Assembly (NCBI RefSeq): GCF_036186745.1 | Contig: NZ_CP108086.1 | Coordinates: forward strand, 3,906,001-3,970,000 | Length of the DNA: 64,000 nucleotides | DNA from: Microbispora hainanensis | GTDB lineage: Bacteria; Actinomycetota; Actinomycetes; Streptosporangiales; Streptosporangiaceae | Reading direction: 5' to 3' | In this document: positions 1 through 8,772 of the stretch, piece by piece | How positions within the stretch are numbered: position 1 is the stretch's first letter | Layout of the letters: every line of letters begins with the position of its first letter | Notes under the pieces: generated by a model | The model's database searches: none | The model's input: only the letters and a program-made list of their open reading frames with translations | What the model was told of the DNA's origin: nothing | Made by a program: the position numbers and the translations under genes

Positions 1-157
1 ACAGGGCGCGGGACGGGCCGCGAGACCGGCCGCGAGATTGGCCGCGAGATTGGGCGGCCAGGCCGATGAGGAGGCCGCCCTGGACGGCGGTGCACGACGC
101 TGTGCCCGCGGCAAGGCCGGCGACGAGACCTCCGGCGAACAGGGCGGCCGGCTCCAC
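1..157 (-). CDS. Membrane protein, TauE/SafE- or DsbD_2-like, N-terminal fragment
   Basis: The gene runs off the left edge; only 52 codons are visible. The frame starts at GTG 157, two bases after the stop of the Cys-rich gene upstream, so the two are probably co-transcribed. The first 35 residues are a hydrophobic Gly/Ala-rich segment containing GTASCTAVQGG. A small-residue helix with a conserved Cys like this resembles the first helix of TauE/SafE sulfite-exporter or DsbD_2/UreH-like transporters (family knowledge, weak match). The helix is followed by a basic Ser-Arg-Gly repeat encoded by a short direct repeat, which may be a cytoplasmic loop. Function is not assignable from the fragment. 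Confidence 0.45.
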   Translation of the reverse strand, partial: MEPAALFAGGLVAGLAAGTASCTAVQGGLLIGLAAQSRGQSRGRSRGPSRAL

Positions 158-159
158 GG

Positions 160-360
160 TCAGCCGGTGAGCGCGAGGTCGTCCAGCGCGCCGGTCTTCG
201 CCGCCTCCACGAGCGAGCCGAGCTGGTCGAGGCTCATCTCCACCTTCTGACCGAAGTCGTCGGTGATGACGACCTGACGCTCCGCCGGGGCGGAGACGTC
301 CACGAACAGCTCGGGGCAGCCGCAGCTGCAGTTGCCACAGAATCGGGCGATGGACTTCAC
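160..360 (-). CDS. Small Cys-rich conserved protein (66 aa)
   Basis: The start is GTG 360, chosen because a perfect AGGAGG lies 6 bases upstream; a longer open frame back to 531 has no comparable site. The N-terminus carries CGNCSCGCPEL, four cysteines in eight residues, which suggests metal or [Fe-S] binding or redox chemistry. The rest is acidic, with an ITDDFGQ motif and a C-terminal amphipathic helix (LDQLGSLVEAAKTG). There is no signal peptide or membrane segment. The gene is followed after two bases by a membrane-protein gene with its own conserved Cys, so the pair may handle a metal or a sulfur compound. I do not recognise a characterised family. A Cys-rich peptide precursor is an alternative, but no maturation enzyme is visible. 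Confidence 0.7.
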   Translation of the reverse strand: MKSIARFCGNCSCGCPELFVDVSAPAERQVVITDDFGQKVEMSLDQLGSLVEAAKTGALDDLALTG

Positions 361-517
361 GCAGGTCCTCCTCGCAGGACGGGGGTCTTTTCTCGCAACG
401 TAATGTGATCGCGTGGAAGCGACCAGTAACAGTTCGCTGACCGGCCGGAGAGAAGACCACCACTTGCGGCGGTTCGTCGCGGCGCTCGGTTTCGCCGTGA
501 CCGCGATGAAGGAAAGT

Positions 518-547
518 TGCAGAACCCTCACGAGTTTTGCAGATTAT
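518..547 (+). promoter_or_regulatory. Promoter with overlapping inverted repeat upstream of the importer operon
   Basis: An inverted repeat TGCAGAAC-N8-GTTTTGCA (518-541, 7 of 8 arm positions paired) overlaps a promoter-like arrangement: TTGCAG (517-522), an 18-19 bp spacer and AGATTAT (541-547). Transcription would begin near 554 and give a leader of about 65 bases before ATG 618. The dyad is well placed to be a repressor site. MurR at 7.6 kb is the obvious candidate, but the sequence does not match the GAAA-N5-TTTC site seen near murR, so the binding protein is unknown. The rest of 361-617 shows no gene. Confidence 0.5.
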
Positions 548-617
548 TGACCTGTGCTTGGGCCGCCGCATAAGGTCCGGACAAGATCCGCATCAGAACA
601 ACCCCCCGGAGCGGTCA

Positions 618-2438
618 ATGAAACGTCTGACAGCGGTCGCGGCGGTGCTCAGCCTCGCGGCCGTCGCGGCATGCAGCGGCGGCGGCACGAGCGGAAAATC
701 CACGGGCGGCGGTGGCGGTGGCGGTGTCTACACCACGGTCGACATCAACAAGCCGTCACTCGACGTCAACGCGCCGATCAACCCGTGGAACCCCAAGGGC
801 AACGCGTTCTGGGGCTACAACGCGATGAGGATCGCCTGGGCGAAGAACACCCTTACCGACCCGAACCAGTTCTATCCGGGCATCGCGGCGAGCTGGGACA
901 TCGCGCCGGACAACTCGTCCATCACCCTTCACCTGCAGCCGGGCAACAAGTGGTCGGACGGGCAGCCCGTCACCGCCGCGGACGTGAAGTTCTCCATCGC
1001 GCTGGCCTACACCCAGGGCAGCACCGCCTTCGCGGTCGACCCCGGCGCGGCCGGCGCCGCCTCGGACGTCGAGGTCGTCGACGACAGGACGATCAAGATC
1101 ACCCAGGACATGAAGAACCCCAGCGTCACGTTCGTGCGCGGGGTCATGGACGCGTTCGTGGTGCCCGAGCACGTCTGGCAGAGCGTCGTCCCCGCCGACT
1201 TCTGGGACACGCTCAAGGCCGCACGCGGTGACGGCCCCGAGGCGGAGGCGGCGCGCGGACAGGTCAAGGCGCTGTCGGAGAAGGTGCTCGCGTTCGCTCC
1301 GGCCCAGGACGTGTCGGCCGGGCCGTTCGTCCTCAAGCGGATGAACCCCGGCGAGGCGCTGCTGGTGAAGAACCCGAACTTCTACAACGCCGCCAACGTC
1401 GCGCCCGACCAGCTCAAGCTGCTCAACACCACGGGCAACGAGCAGATCTGGAACTATCTGACCTCCGGCACGCTCGACAACGCACCGTTCACCGCGGTGC
1501 CCGCCGACGTGATGAAGCGCATCAAGGCGACGCCCGGCAACCAGGTGATCAAGGGCTACTCCCCGGTGGCCGTCTCGCTGGCGTTCAACCAGGCGAAGAA
1601 GCCGTACGACAACGTGCACGTGCGGCGCGGGCTGGCCTACCTGATCAACCGCCAGGAGGTCACGCAGATCGCCTCGCCCGAGGGCGGCACGGCGGCCGTG
1701 ACCACGTCGGGCATCCACCAGAAGGCCGCCAGGGAATGGCTCGGCGCCGAGCTCGACACGCTGGAGCCGTACGCGCTGGACCCGGCGAAGGCGGAGAAGG
1801 AGTTCACCGAGGCCGGCCTCCAGAAGAAGGACGGCAAGTGGGCGCTGGCCGACGGCAAGCCGTGGAAGGTGACGATCAACATCCCGGCGCCGTTCTCCGA
1901 CTGGGTCTCCGCGGCCAAGGCCATCACCAGCCAGCTCGCCACGGCCGGGGTGGACGCCGAGGTGGTGACCACGGCCGACTATCCGCTGTATCTGTCGGAG
2001 CTCGCCGAGGGCAAGTATGATCTCGGCTTCTGGCTCATCGCGCTCGGCCCCGCGCCGTACAACATCTACCAGCGCCTGTACGGCTCCTCGAACGGCTGGA
2101 ACATCCTCGGCGGCAAGGTCAAGCACTCGCCGGCCGGCAAGGACGGCAACTGGATGGGTGGCCCCGAGACGATCGACGTCGAGGGCGTCGGCACGGTCAA
2201 CCCCGGCGAGCTGACCGTCCAGCTCAACAGCGTCACGGGCGACGAGCAGAAGGCCGTCATCGCCAAGCTCGCCAAGGCGGCCAACCAGGATCTTCCGGTG
2301 ATCCAGCTCTGGGACTACGTGAACACGCAGTTCGTCAACACCAACCGCTTCACCGGCTTCCCGGAGGACGAGAGCGATCTGCTGCGCCAGCCCTCCGGCG
2401 TCTGGATCCAGCTCGGCCTGATCAAGAAGAAGCAGTAG
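618..2438 (+). CDS. ABC transporter substrate-binding lipoprotein, family 5
   Basis: Extracytoplasmic solute receptor of a peptide/nickel-type importer (SBP_bac_5), 606 aa. ATG 618 is preceded by GGAG at 6 bases. The N-terminus is a lipoprotein signal with lipobox VAAC (Cys19), followed by a Gly/Ser-rich tether. The mature part has the family pattern of an early DPNQFYPGIAASWD block, a YSPVAVSLAFNQ strand and VHVRRGLAYLINR. At about 600 residues it is at the upper end of the family. It is the first gene of an operon with two permeases, two ATPases and murQ. That context, with a MurR-type regulator and anmK nearby, makes a MurNAc-containing muropeptide the likely ligand. This is an inference from neighbours only; oligopeptides remain possible. 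Confidence 0.9.
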   Translation: MKRLTAVAAVLSLAAVAACSGGGTSGKSTGGGGGGGVYTTVDINKPSLDVNAPINPWNPKGNAFWGYNAMRIAWAKNTLTDPNQFYPGIAASWDIAPDNSSITLHLQPGNKWSDGQPVTAADVKFSIALAYTQGSTAFAVDPGAAGAASDVEVVDDRTIKITQDMKNPSVTFVRGVMDAFVVPEHVWQSVVPADFWDTLKAARGDGPEAEAARGQVKALSEKVLAFAPAQDVSAGPFVLKRMNPGEALLVKNPNFYNAANVAPDQLKLLNTTGNEQIWNYLTSGTLDNAPFTAVPADVMKRIKATPGNQVIKGYSPVAVSLAFNQAKKPYDNVHVRRGLAYLINRQEVTQIASPEGGTAAVTTSGIHQKAAREWLGAELDTLEPYALDPAKAEKEFTEAGLQKKDGKWALADGKPWKVTINIPAPFSDWVSAAKAITSQLATAGVDAEVVTTADYPLYLSELAEGKYDLGFWLIALGPAPYNIYQRLYGSSNGWNILGGKVKHSPAGKDGNWMGGPETIDVEGVGTVNPGELTVQLNSVTGDEQKAVIAKLAKAANQDLPVIQLWDYVNTQFVNTNRFTGFPEDESDLLRQPSGVWIQLGLIKKKQ

Positions 2439-2441
2439 TCC

Positions 2442-3449
2442 ATGGCGGTTCTCCTCAGGCGGCTCGCGGGCCATGTGGCCCGCGGGTTCGTCATGATCCT
2501 GGTCGTCACGACGATCAGCTTCCTGATCATCAGAAACGTTCCCGGAGATCCGCTCCTGGCCCGCTACCAGAAGCTCGTCGAGCAGGGCATGGCCCCCGAC
2601 GCCGCCCAGCGCGCGGTCGAGGCGCTGTACGGCTTCACGCCGAAGGGCGGCCTGTGGGAGCAGTATCTCGACTACATGGGCGGGCTGGCCCACCTCGACC
2701 TCGGGCAGTCGCTGTCCGTGCCCGGCACCGGCGTGTCCACCGTGCTGTTCTCGGCCGCCAAGTGGACCCTGATCCCGGTGCTCGCCGGGACGCTGCTGAG
2801 CTTCCTCGTCGGCGTCGTCATGGGCGTCTACGCGGCGATCAAGCGGACCGGCGTGCTGGGCGACCTCCTCGCCATCTCCGGGTCGCTGCTGCACGGCGTG
2901 CCGCAGTATGTGCTGGCGCTGCTGCTGGGGGCGATCTTCACCACGCTGATCCCGATCCTCCCCGCCGGGGGGACGGCCGACATCGTGATCGACCCCGGCT
3001 TCACCGCCGACTACATCGGCTCGCTGGTGCAGCACGCCACCCTGCCGGTCGTCACGTACGCGCTGGCCGGCTATGGCGGGTGGATCCTCGCGATGAAGTC
3101 GAGCGTGGTCACCGTGCTCGGCGACGACTTCATCCTGGCGGCCGAGCTGCGCGGGATGAAGCGGTCGATCATCTTCCGCTACGTGGCGCGCAACGCGATC
3201 CTGCCGCTGTTCACGATCCTGGCGCTCTCGCTGGGCCTGCTCTTCGGCGGCTCGATCTTCATCGAGCGCATCTTCAACTACCCGGGCCTGGGGCTGATGC
3301 TCATCGACAGCATCAACAACCGCGACTACTCGCTGATGGGCGGGGCGTTCCTGCTCATCACGACGGCGGTCGTCGTCGCGAACATCGCCGCCGACCTCCT
3401 CTACACGGTCATCGATCCCCGGGTGCGCAGCGGAGGGGAGGCGGCATGA
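2442..3449 (+). CDS. ABC transporter permease, DppB/OppB type
   Basis: Inner-membrane permease (335 aa) of the family-5 importer; it forms the channel with the partner at 3544. ATG 2442 comes three bases after the receptor stop, so translation is probably coupled. The N-terminus shows the DppB signature RRLAGHVARGFVMILVVTTISFLIIRNVPGDP-like arrangement (first helix, then PGDP at about residue 38), followed by five more helices. The cytoplasmic EAA-type loop (AAELRGMKRSIIFRY, about residue 230), which contacts the ATPases, is present. The length is normal. Its stop overlaps an ATG in another frame (ATGA at 3446), the start of a doubtful 33-codon mini-ORF described in the findings. Confidence 0.92.
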   Translation: MAVLLRRLAGHVARGFVMILVVTTISFLIIRNVPGDPLLARYQKLVEQGMAPDAAQRAVEALYGFTPKGGLWEQYLDYMGGLAHLDLGQSLSVPGTGVSTVLFSAAKWTLIPVLAGTLLSFLVGVVMGVYAAIKRTGVLGDLLAISGSLLHGVPQYVLALLLGAIFTTLIPILPAGGTADIVIDPGFTADYIGSLVQHATLPVVTYALAGYGGWILAMKSSVVTVLGDDFILAAELRGMKRSIIFRYVARNAILPLFTILALSLGLLFGGSIFIERIFNYPGLGLMLIDSINNRDYSLMGGAFLLITTAVVVANIAADLLYTVIDPRVRSGGEAA

Positions 3450-3543
3450 CCGAGCGAATCAGCAGACACAGCGTGCCGCGTGGTGCGGCCATATGCGCGC
3501 CTCCGGCACGACGCCACCCCGAGCCGTCAGGCGAGGGGATCGC

Positions 3544-4452
3544 ATGAGCGCCACCATCGTGCCGGAGGCGGAGACGGGGGCCGCCGCGGCGGTCCGCCGC
3601 AACTTCTGGCGGGGCGTCTGGCGGGTCATGCGGCGCAAGCCGAGCCGGATGGTCGGTGCGGTCATCCTCGTGGTGTTCGCCCTCATGGGGATCCTCGGGC
3701 CGATGCTCTACCCCGACCCCCTGCCGCGCGACACGAGCGCGCTCTACGCGCCCCCGAGCCTGCGGCATCCGTTCGGCACCGACTTCGAGGGGACGGACGT
3801 GCTCGCCCTCGTCGTCACCGGTTCCCGGTACGTCCTGCTGACGGCCCTCGTGACGGCCGCCATCACGGTCGTCGTCGGCGCGGGCGTCGGGCTGTTCGCC
3901 GGGTTCCGGCGGGGCCGCTGGGACACCGTGCTCATGCGGTTCACCGACATGAAGCTCACGATCCCGGGGCTGCCGCTGCTGCTGGTGCTGTCGACCGTGT
4001 GGAAGTTCACCGGCGCGGTCGAGATGGGCCTGGTGCTCGGGCTGCTCGGCTGGGGCGGTGTGGCCCGGGCCGTGCGGTCGCAGACGCTGTCGCTGCGCGA
4101 ACGCGGCTTCATCGAGGCGGCCCGGGGGCTCGGCCTGTCCACGACGCACATCGTCGGCAGGGAGCTGCTGCCCGGCATGGCTCCGTACATCGCGATGAAC
4201 GCGCTCATCGCGGTGACCGGCGCGGTCTACGCGCAGGTGGGCCTGTTCTTCCTGGGCGTGCTGCCGTTCGAGGCGAACAACTGGGGCGTCATGCTCAACC
4301 TCGCCGTCTTCGGCGGCGGCGCGCTGACCACGACGGCCGCGCTGCCCTATCTGCTGGCGCCGCTGCTGGCGATCCTGCTGCTCACGCTCGGCATCGTGCT
4401 GGTCGTGGACGCCATGGACGAGATCTTCAACCCCCGGCTGCGGGAGGAGTGA
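3544..4452 (+). CDS. ABC transporter permease, DppC/OppC type
   Basis: Second channel subunit (302 aa). ATG 3544 is preferred over the upstream in-frame ATG 3493 because GAGGGG sits about 5 bases before it and the DppC family begins near here. After a short cytoplasmic tail with RRNFWRGVWRVMRRK, the first helix leads to the HPFGTDFEGTDVLA segment that marks DppC proteins. Five further helices and the EAA loop (FIEAARGLGLS) follow. The gene ends three bases before the first ATPase gene. Unlike the other junctions of this operon, which abut or overlap, about 95 bases separate it from the DppB-type gene. Confidence 0.92.
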   Translation: MSATIVPEAETGAAAAVRRNFWRGVWRVMRRKPSRMVGAVILVVFALMGILGPMLYPDPLPRDTSALYAPPSLRHPFGTDFEGTDVLALVVTGSRYVLLTALVTAAITVVVGAGVGLFAGFRRGRWDTVLMRFTDMKLTIPGLPLLLVLSTVWKFTGAVEMGLVLGLLGWGGVARAVRSQTLSLRERGFIEAARGLGLSTTHIVGRELLPGMAPYIAMNALIAVTGAVYAQVGLFFLGVLPFEANNWGVMLNLAVFGGGALTTTAALPYLLAPLLAILLLTLGIVLVVDAMDEIFNPRLREE

Positions 4453-4454
4453 GC

Positions 4455-5486
4455 ATGGCTCCCGAGCAGAGTCCTCCCGGCGTCCGGATCCGCGGGCTGA
4501 CCGTGGTCTATCGCACCCCGGCCGGCGAGCTGCCCGCGGTGTCCGGCGTCGACCTCGACCTCGCGCCCGGCACGATCACCGGTGTCGTCGGCGAGTCGGG
4601 CTCCGGCAAGTCGACGCTCGCGTTGTCGCTGCTCAACGCCGTCCAGCCGCCCGGCAGGATCGCGGCGGGCAGCGTCGAGATCGACGGGCTCGGCGACGTC
4701 GTCGCGCTCGGCGGCGAGGGGCTGCGCCGAGCCCGGGGGCGGCACGTCGGGTATGTCTTCCAGGCGGCGCAGAACTCCCTCAATCCGCTCAAGACGGTCG
4801 GCAAGCAGGTGCTCGACCTGGGGCGTTCGCACGGCGTCGAGGACCCGCGCGGCCTGCTGGCCGACGCCCGCGACCTGCTCGGCCGGATGGGCCTGGACGG
4901 CGCCCGGGTGCTCGACTGCTATCAGCACGAGCTGTCGGGCGGCATGCGCCAGCGGGTCGGCATCATGCTGGCCCTGGTGCTGAACGCCCGCCTCGTCGTG
5001 CTGGACGAGCCCACGACCGCCCTCGACATGATCACGCAGGCGACGATCCTGCGCATCGTGCGGGAGGTGCACGCCGAGCGCGGGCTCACCACGCTCGTCA
5101 TCACCCACGACCTCGGGGTGGTCGCCGAGGTCGCCGACCGGCTCGCGGTCATGTACGGCGGGCGGCTGGCCGAGCAGGGGCCCACCCGGGAGGTGCTGGC
5201 CGCGCCGCGCCACCCGTACACCCAGGGGCTGCTCGGGGCCATCCCGCGCCTCGTCGGCGACATCGGCGAGGCATGCGCCCTGCCGGGCCGCCCGCCGACG
5301 CTGGCCGGCATCCCGGCCGACGGGTGCGTGTTCCGCGAGCGCTGCCCGCTGCGCATGGACGTGTGCGAGACCGGCCGGCCGCCGGTGGTCGTCTCGGGCT
5401 CCCGGTCGGCGGCCTGCCATGCCGTACGGGAAGACGAGGGGAACAGACCGGCCGTGGCCGCCGTGACGGGGGAGGACCAGGCATGA
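4455..5486 (+). CDS. ABC transporter ATP-binding protein, DppD/OppD type
   Basis: ATPase of the importer (343 aa), acting at the cytoplasmic face. ATG 4455 has GGAGG 7 bases upstream and follows the permease stop by two bases. Visible motifs are Walker [10 protein letters not shown] (46-54), Q-loop FQAAQNSLNP, signature LSGGM in place of LSGGQ (usual in this subfamily), Walker [12 protein letters not shown] and the switch His in ITHDLG. The C-terminus carries the oligopeptide-transporter extension with two Cys-Pro pairs (ERCPLRMDVC), which in DppD-type proteins can bind an Fe-S cluster. The last bases overlap the next gene by ATGA. Confidence 0.93.
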   Translation: MAPEQSPPGVRIRGLTVVYRTPAGELPAVSGVDLDLAPGTITGVVGESGSGKSTLALSLLNAVQPPGRIAAGSVEIDGLGDVVALGGEGLRRARGRHVGYVFQAAQNSLNPLKTVGKQVLDLGRSHGVEDPRGLLADARDLLGRMGLDGARVLDCYQHELSGGMRQRVGIMLALVLNARLVVLDEPTTALDMITQATILRIVREVHAERGLTTLVITHDLGVVAEVADRLAVMYGGRLAEQGPTREVLAAPRHPYTQGLLGAIPRLVGDIGEACALPGRPPTLAGIPADGCVFRERCPLRMDVCETGRPPVVVSGSRSAACHAVREDEGNRPAVAAVTGEDQA

Positions 5487-6487
5487 TCAGCGGGATCGGC
5501 ATCACGAAGACGTTCCGGCAGCGCGGCGGCGTGCTCGGCGCCCGGGAGGTGCCCGCGCTGCGCGGCGTGGACTTCGCCATTCCGAAAGGAGGCGCGGTCT
5601 CGTTCATCGGCGAGTCGGGCTGTGGCAAGACGACGCTCGGCCGGATCATCGCCGGGCTGGAGACCTGCGACTCCGGGGAGATCGTCATCGACGACGTGGC
5701 GATGTCGTCGCTGAGCCACCGCAGGCGGCAGCCGTACTTCCGCCGGGTGCAGCTCATCCACCAGGACCCCTACTCCGCGCTGAACCCGACGCGCACGATC
5801 CACCAGGCCCTGGCCGCGCCGCTCGCGCTGCGGGCGAAACAGACCGGCCGGCCGCACTCGTGGGCGGACGAGCGGGCCAGGGAGCTGCTCGGGCTGGTCG
5901 GGCTCGACCCGGGCTACGTGCTGCCGCGTTATCCCCACCAGTTGTCGGGCGGCATGCGCCAGCGCGTGGTGATCGCCCGCGCGCTGACCGTCGATCCCGA
6001 GGTCCTGGTCGCCGACGAGGCCGTCTCGATGATCGATGTGTCGCTGCGCCTGGGCATCCTCGCGCTGCTCAAGGACCTGCGCGAGCGGCTCGGGGTGAGC
6101 GTGCTGTTCATCACCCACGATGTGGCGACGGCCCGCTATATCGGCACCGACGGCGAGCTGTACGTCATCTATCGCGGCCAGGTGGTCGAACGCGGCCCGG
6201 TCGAGACCGTCATCTCGGCCCCGGTGCATCCCTACACGCAGGCGCTGCTGTCGGCCATACCGGTGCTGCACGGCCTGGAGTCGCCGGGCGAGCAGCGCGT
6301 GGTGCCGGTGGAGGCGTCGGGAGAGTACCCGGACGGGTGCCTGTTCGCGCCGCGCTGCCCGTTCAGGACCGAGCGGTGCGAACGCGAGCGGCCCGCGCTC
6401 GGCCGCGACGGCGACACGCCGCAGGAGCACGCCTGCTTCCATCCCGAGCGCCGCAGCGTGGTCGCACTGCCGGTGAGCCGCCGGTGA
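5483..6487 (+). CDS. ABC transporter ATP-binding protein, DppF/OppF type
   Basis: Second ATPase (334 aa), forming the heterodimer with the 4455 product. ATG 5483 overlaps the preceding stop (ATGA). Walker A is GESGCGKTT, the Q-loop is HQDPYSALNP and the signature is LSGGM. The Walker B/D-loop reads VADEAVSMID, where relatives usually have DEPVSALD: the catalytic Glu is kept, but Pro is replaced by Ala and Ala-Leu by Met-Ile. The substitution may alter D-loop signalling but is unlikely to abolish ATPase activity. The oligopeptide C-terminal extension with paired Cys residues is present. murQ follows after 41 bases. Confidence 0.92.
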   Translation: MISGIGITKTFRQRGGVLGAREVPALRGVDFAIPKGGAVSFIGESGCGKTTLGRIIAGLETCDSGEIVIDDVAMSSLSHRRRQPYFRRVQLIHQDPYSALNPTRTIHQALAAPLALRAKQTGRPHSWADERARELLGLVGLDPGYVLPRYPHQLSGGMRQRVVIARALTVDPEVLVADEAVSMIDVSLRLGILALLKDLRERLGVSVLFITHDVATARYIGTDGELYVIYRGQVVERGPVETVISAPVHPYTQALLSAIPVLHGLESPGEQRVVPVEASGEYPDGCLFAPRCPFRTERCERERPALGRDGDTPQEHACFHPERRSVVALPVSRR

Positions 6488-6528
6488 GGAGTCGTCCGGA
6501 CGCGTACGGCGAGCGGGGGAGGCCGGAG

Positions 6529-7569
<1,041 letters not shown>

Positions 7570-7597
7570 CCGACTGACCGGTGGCCGCGCTCTCGGA

Positions 7598-7619
7598 GAA
7601 CCGGTGGAGCGGACGGTTC
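7598..7619. terminator. Possible bidirectional hairpin between murQ and murR
   Basis: GAACCG-N10-CGGTTC forms a 6-bp stem in the 62-bp gap between two converging genes. It has no T-tract and is short for an actinobacterial terminator. Its position is the main support. Confidence 0.35.
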
Positions 7620-7631
7620 CGCGCGGGTGGG

Positions 7632-8528
7632 TCAGGCCGAGCGGGCGCGGCGGTGGGCGTCGCCGAGATAGTCGGCGAGCGCGTCGCGGGTCGCCCGTAA
7701 GGCCGCGTCGGAGCTGTCGAACGTGCGCTGCGCGACGCCGACGAAGACGCAGTCGACGATGAGCAACTGACTGATCCGGCTGGCCAGCGCGCCCGGCCGG
7801 AACGCCGTCTCGCGCCCGGCGGAGACGAGGACGTGATCGGCGAGCCCGGCCAGCGACGAGCGCGGGTTGTTCGTGATGGCCACGGCCGTCGCGCCGGCCT
7901 TGCGGGCGACCCGGATCGGGCCGAGCACGTCGGGCGTCTCGCCGGTGCAGCTCACCCCGACGGCCACGTCTCCCTCGCGCAGCAGCGCGGCGCTGGTGAG
8001 CGCGAGGTGGGCGTCGGTGAAGTAGTGGCCGGGCAGCCCGATCCGCATCAGTTTCTGCGCCATGTCGGCCGCGACGAGGCCGGAGGCGCCCACGCCGTAC
8101 ACGTCCACGCGGCGGGCGCCGGCGACGGCGTCCACGACCGCGCCGAGACCGTCGGGGCTGAGCTGGGCCGCCGTGTCGGCGAGCGCCTGCGACTCGGCCC
8201 GGGTGACCTTGGCGATCACGTCGGTCAGCGGGTCGTCGGGGGCGAGGTCGCCGGGCACGAGCCGCTCGGGGGTGTCCCTGGCGACGGCCGCCGCGAGGGC
8301 GAACCGCAGTTGCGAATAACCGGCGAAGCCCAGCGCCCGTGCCGTCCGCACGATCGTCGCCTCGCTGATCCCCGAGACCGCGCTGACCTCGGTGATGGTG
8401 CTGCGGGCCACCATGGCGGGGTCGTCGAGGATGAGGCGCGCGATGGTCTGGGCGGCGGGGGTGAGCGAGGGCAACACCGCACGCACCGTCGCGATCGGGT
8501 TGACCGGTGCGCCCTCGTTCTCGTTCAT
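7632..8528 (-). CDS. murR: MurR/RpiR-family transcriptional regulator
   Basis: Sugar-phosphate-responsive regulator (298 aa) with the two-domain RpiR layout: an N-terminal HTH_6 domain (about 10-85, SAVSGISEATIVRTARALGF) and a C-terminal SIS domain (about 125-260, VYGVGASGLVAADMAQKL and SCTGETPDVL). In E. coli MurR senses MurNAc-6-P and represses murQP. Convergence with murQ and divergence from a glycan hydrolase make the same ligand likely here. Start ATG 8528 follows an AGGAGAG-like site. Two dyads between it and the 8773 gene are candidate operators. The symbol is given by context; RpiR members with other sugar-phosphate ligands cannot be excluded. Confidence 0.85.
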   Translation of the reverse strand: MNENEGAPVNPIATVRAVLPSLTPAAQTIARLILDDPAMVARSTITEVSAVSGISEATIVRTARALGFAGYSQLRFALAAAVARDTPERLVPGDLAPDDPLTDVIAKVTRAESQALADTAAQLSPDGLGAVVDAVAGARRVDVYGVGASGLVAADMAQKLMRIGLPGHYFTDAHLALTSAALLREGDVAVGVSCTGETPDVLGPIRVARKAGATAVAITNNPRSSLAGLADHVLVSAGRETAFRPGALASRISQLLIVDCVFVGVAQRTFDSSDAALRATRDALADYLGDAHRRARSA

Positions 8529-8603
8529 TGCGTGCAGCCTCTCCTGTGCGCGATCAGCTTAGATCCACGCGCCCGCCGGTGCGGGACAACGCGGACAGAA
8601 GTC

Positions 8604-8621
8604 CACATGTCGAGACATGTG
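8604..8621. promoter_or_regulatory. Perfect dyad CACATGTC-GA-GACATGTG
   Basis: An 18-bp inverted repeat with 8-bp arms and a 2-bp centre, 76 bases upstream of murR and about 150 upstream of the hydrolase gene. This is an operator-like geometry in a divergent promoter region. The protein bound is unknown; MurR is the nearest candidate. Confidence 0.5.
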
Positions 8622-8713
8622 CGGTGTGACCTGGATGCCCGGTGCCGTCTCTCCTGAGGACCTCTTGGGGCAGATTACACGTCGATGACACTTTCTTTTA
8701 TCCGCATTGATCT

Positions 8714-8726
8714 GAAAGTAAGTTTC
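8714..8726. promoter_or_regulatory. GAAA-N5-TTTC candidate RpiR/MurR operator
   Basis: GAAAGTAAGTTTC stands out in an AT-rich island (about 8675-8735). An inverted ACTTTC lies at 8690-8695 and pairs with GAAAGT at 8714-8719. Sites with GAAA/TTTC arms are typical of RpiR-type regulators, so control of the hydrolase at 8773, and perhaps autoregulation of murR, is inferred. Confidence 0.45.
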
Positions 8727-8772
8727 TGTCAGTGTCGTGATCGCCGAAACCCCCCGGCCTTCGGAGGTCCGA

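Noticed and set aside
756-3035. Very long open frame antisense to the importer receptor and permease genes
   Set aside because: It is Arg/Asp/His-rich with no recognisable motif, and is expected from GC-rich third positions of the real plus-strand genes.
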